Shown piece after piece: positions 63,816 through 64,000 of a stretch of DNA of 64,000 nt. The notes under the pieces are model-generated. The model had not been told where the DNA came from, searched no databases, and saw nothing but the letters and a program-made list of their open reading frames with translations. The position numbers and the translations under genes were made by a program. The stretch spans positions 21,514,001-21,578,000 of the forward strand of contig OZ316898.1 in assembly GCA_973895155.1 (NCBI GenBank), read 5' to 3'. Every line of letters begins with the position of its first letter. Positions within the stretch are counted from its first letter, which is position 1. The stretch comes from Marsupella aquatica. Its lineage: Eukaryota > Marchantiophyta.

Positions 63816-64000
63816 TTGGTCACATGTATTGAGCTTGGAGGCAGTTTTTTTATTCCCATCTTCATTTTGTCAAGTGACCTTTCTGCCACCCCCTTTTGGT
63901 GGCCTCTTTTTTAGGAAGCTCCTTATTGTGAACACAGTCTGTACTTTGGTTATGAAGTTTGACTGAGTGCTGCGGGCCAATTCCTGTGCCGACCTGTGCT

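Larger units (their letters stand above)
60209..64000 (+). mobile_element. CACTA (En/Spm-type) transposon, right end outside window
   Basis: Seen: CACTAGTAGAAACCGGGGCA at 60209, the terminal sequence style of plant CACTA elements, inserted after GGTGTAT. D2 copy 1 (41920/41921) and R1-A (near 7404, inverted) have the site uninterrupted, so the predicted 3 bp target duplication is TAT (60206-60208). Subterminal inverted AGTCATA/AAGTA motifs follow. The matching opposite end (TACTAGTG) was not found before 64000, so at least 3.8 kb belongs to the element unless it is truncated. No transposase motif was recognised inside the visible part. Confidence 0.85.

Overview
The window looks like nuclear DNA of a land plant or close streptophyte alga. 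Evidence: interstitial TTTAGGG/CCCTAAA telomere-type repeats (about 5985, 6660, 39020, 56905), GT-AG introns of about 100-360 nt, an L1-type LINE, a plant-style CACTA terminus, an EDM2-like PHD fragment and a plant FRG/CHR28-like SNF2 gene. No species can be named. There is no rRNA, CRISPR array or prokaryotic operon, and no tRNA gene that I could recognise by eye.

Layout. 1-5.7 kb: a partial unknown reading frame at the left edge, a 3 x 60 bp tandem repeat, and gene-poor DNA. 5.9-6.9 kb: a telomere-derived minisatellite. 6.95-12.64 kb: composite repeat 'R1' copy A, carrying a truncated EDM2-like PHD exon, long inverted arms built from one gene fragment, a core with unknown minus-strand coding remnants, and a tail. 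13.1-14.7 kb: an inverted-repeat element and a 116 bp satellite. 14.9-19.5 kb: the most gene-like locus, a plus-strand coiled-coil + SNF2/RING helicase gene whose exons can be placed by splice phase but which has several frameshifts. 20-24 kb: exon-like remnants and simple arrays. 23.7-25.3 kb: minus-strand exons, including a fuller EDM2-like PHD region that runs into R1 copy B (25.1-30.1 kb). 31.1-33.5 kb: inverted satellite and R1 copy C. 33.5-37.5 kb: a 5'-truncated, frameshifted LINE. 37.5-42.15 kb and 55.4-60.2 kb: two copies of a 4-5 kb segmental duplication ('D2'), 17.9 kb apart in direct orientation. 42.5-53.9 kb: tandem arrays and mostly gene-poor DNA with a few coding remnants. 60.2 kb to the end: a CACTA-type transposon whose far end lies outside the window.

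The gene most likely to be intact is a two-exon minus-strand gene (56095-53987). It encodes a predicted 584-residue protein with a possible PD-(D/E)xK-like segment followed by a divergent protein-kinase domain. Its D2 paralogue kept exon 1, the intron and the start of exon 2, and is cut off by the LINE.

The duplicated segments act as internal controls. D2 copy 2 is an empty site for a 287 bp MITE (8 bp target duplication) in copy 1. Copy 1 is an empty site for the CACTA insertion in copy 2 and also shows a roughly 0.69 kb deletion with microhomology. R1 copy A is an empty site for the 3' end of the LINE. All homology statements were made by eye and have not been tested by alignment.
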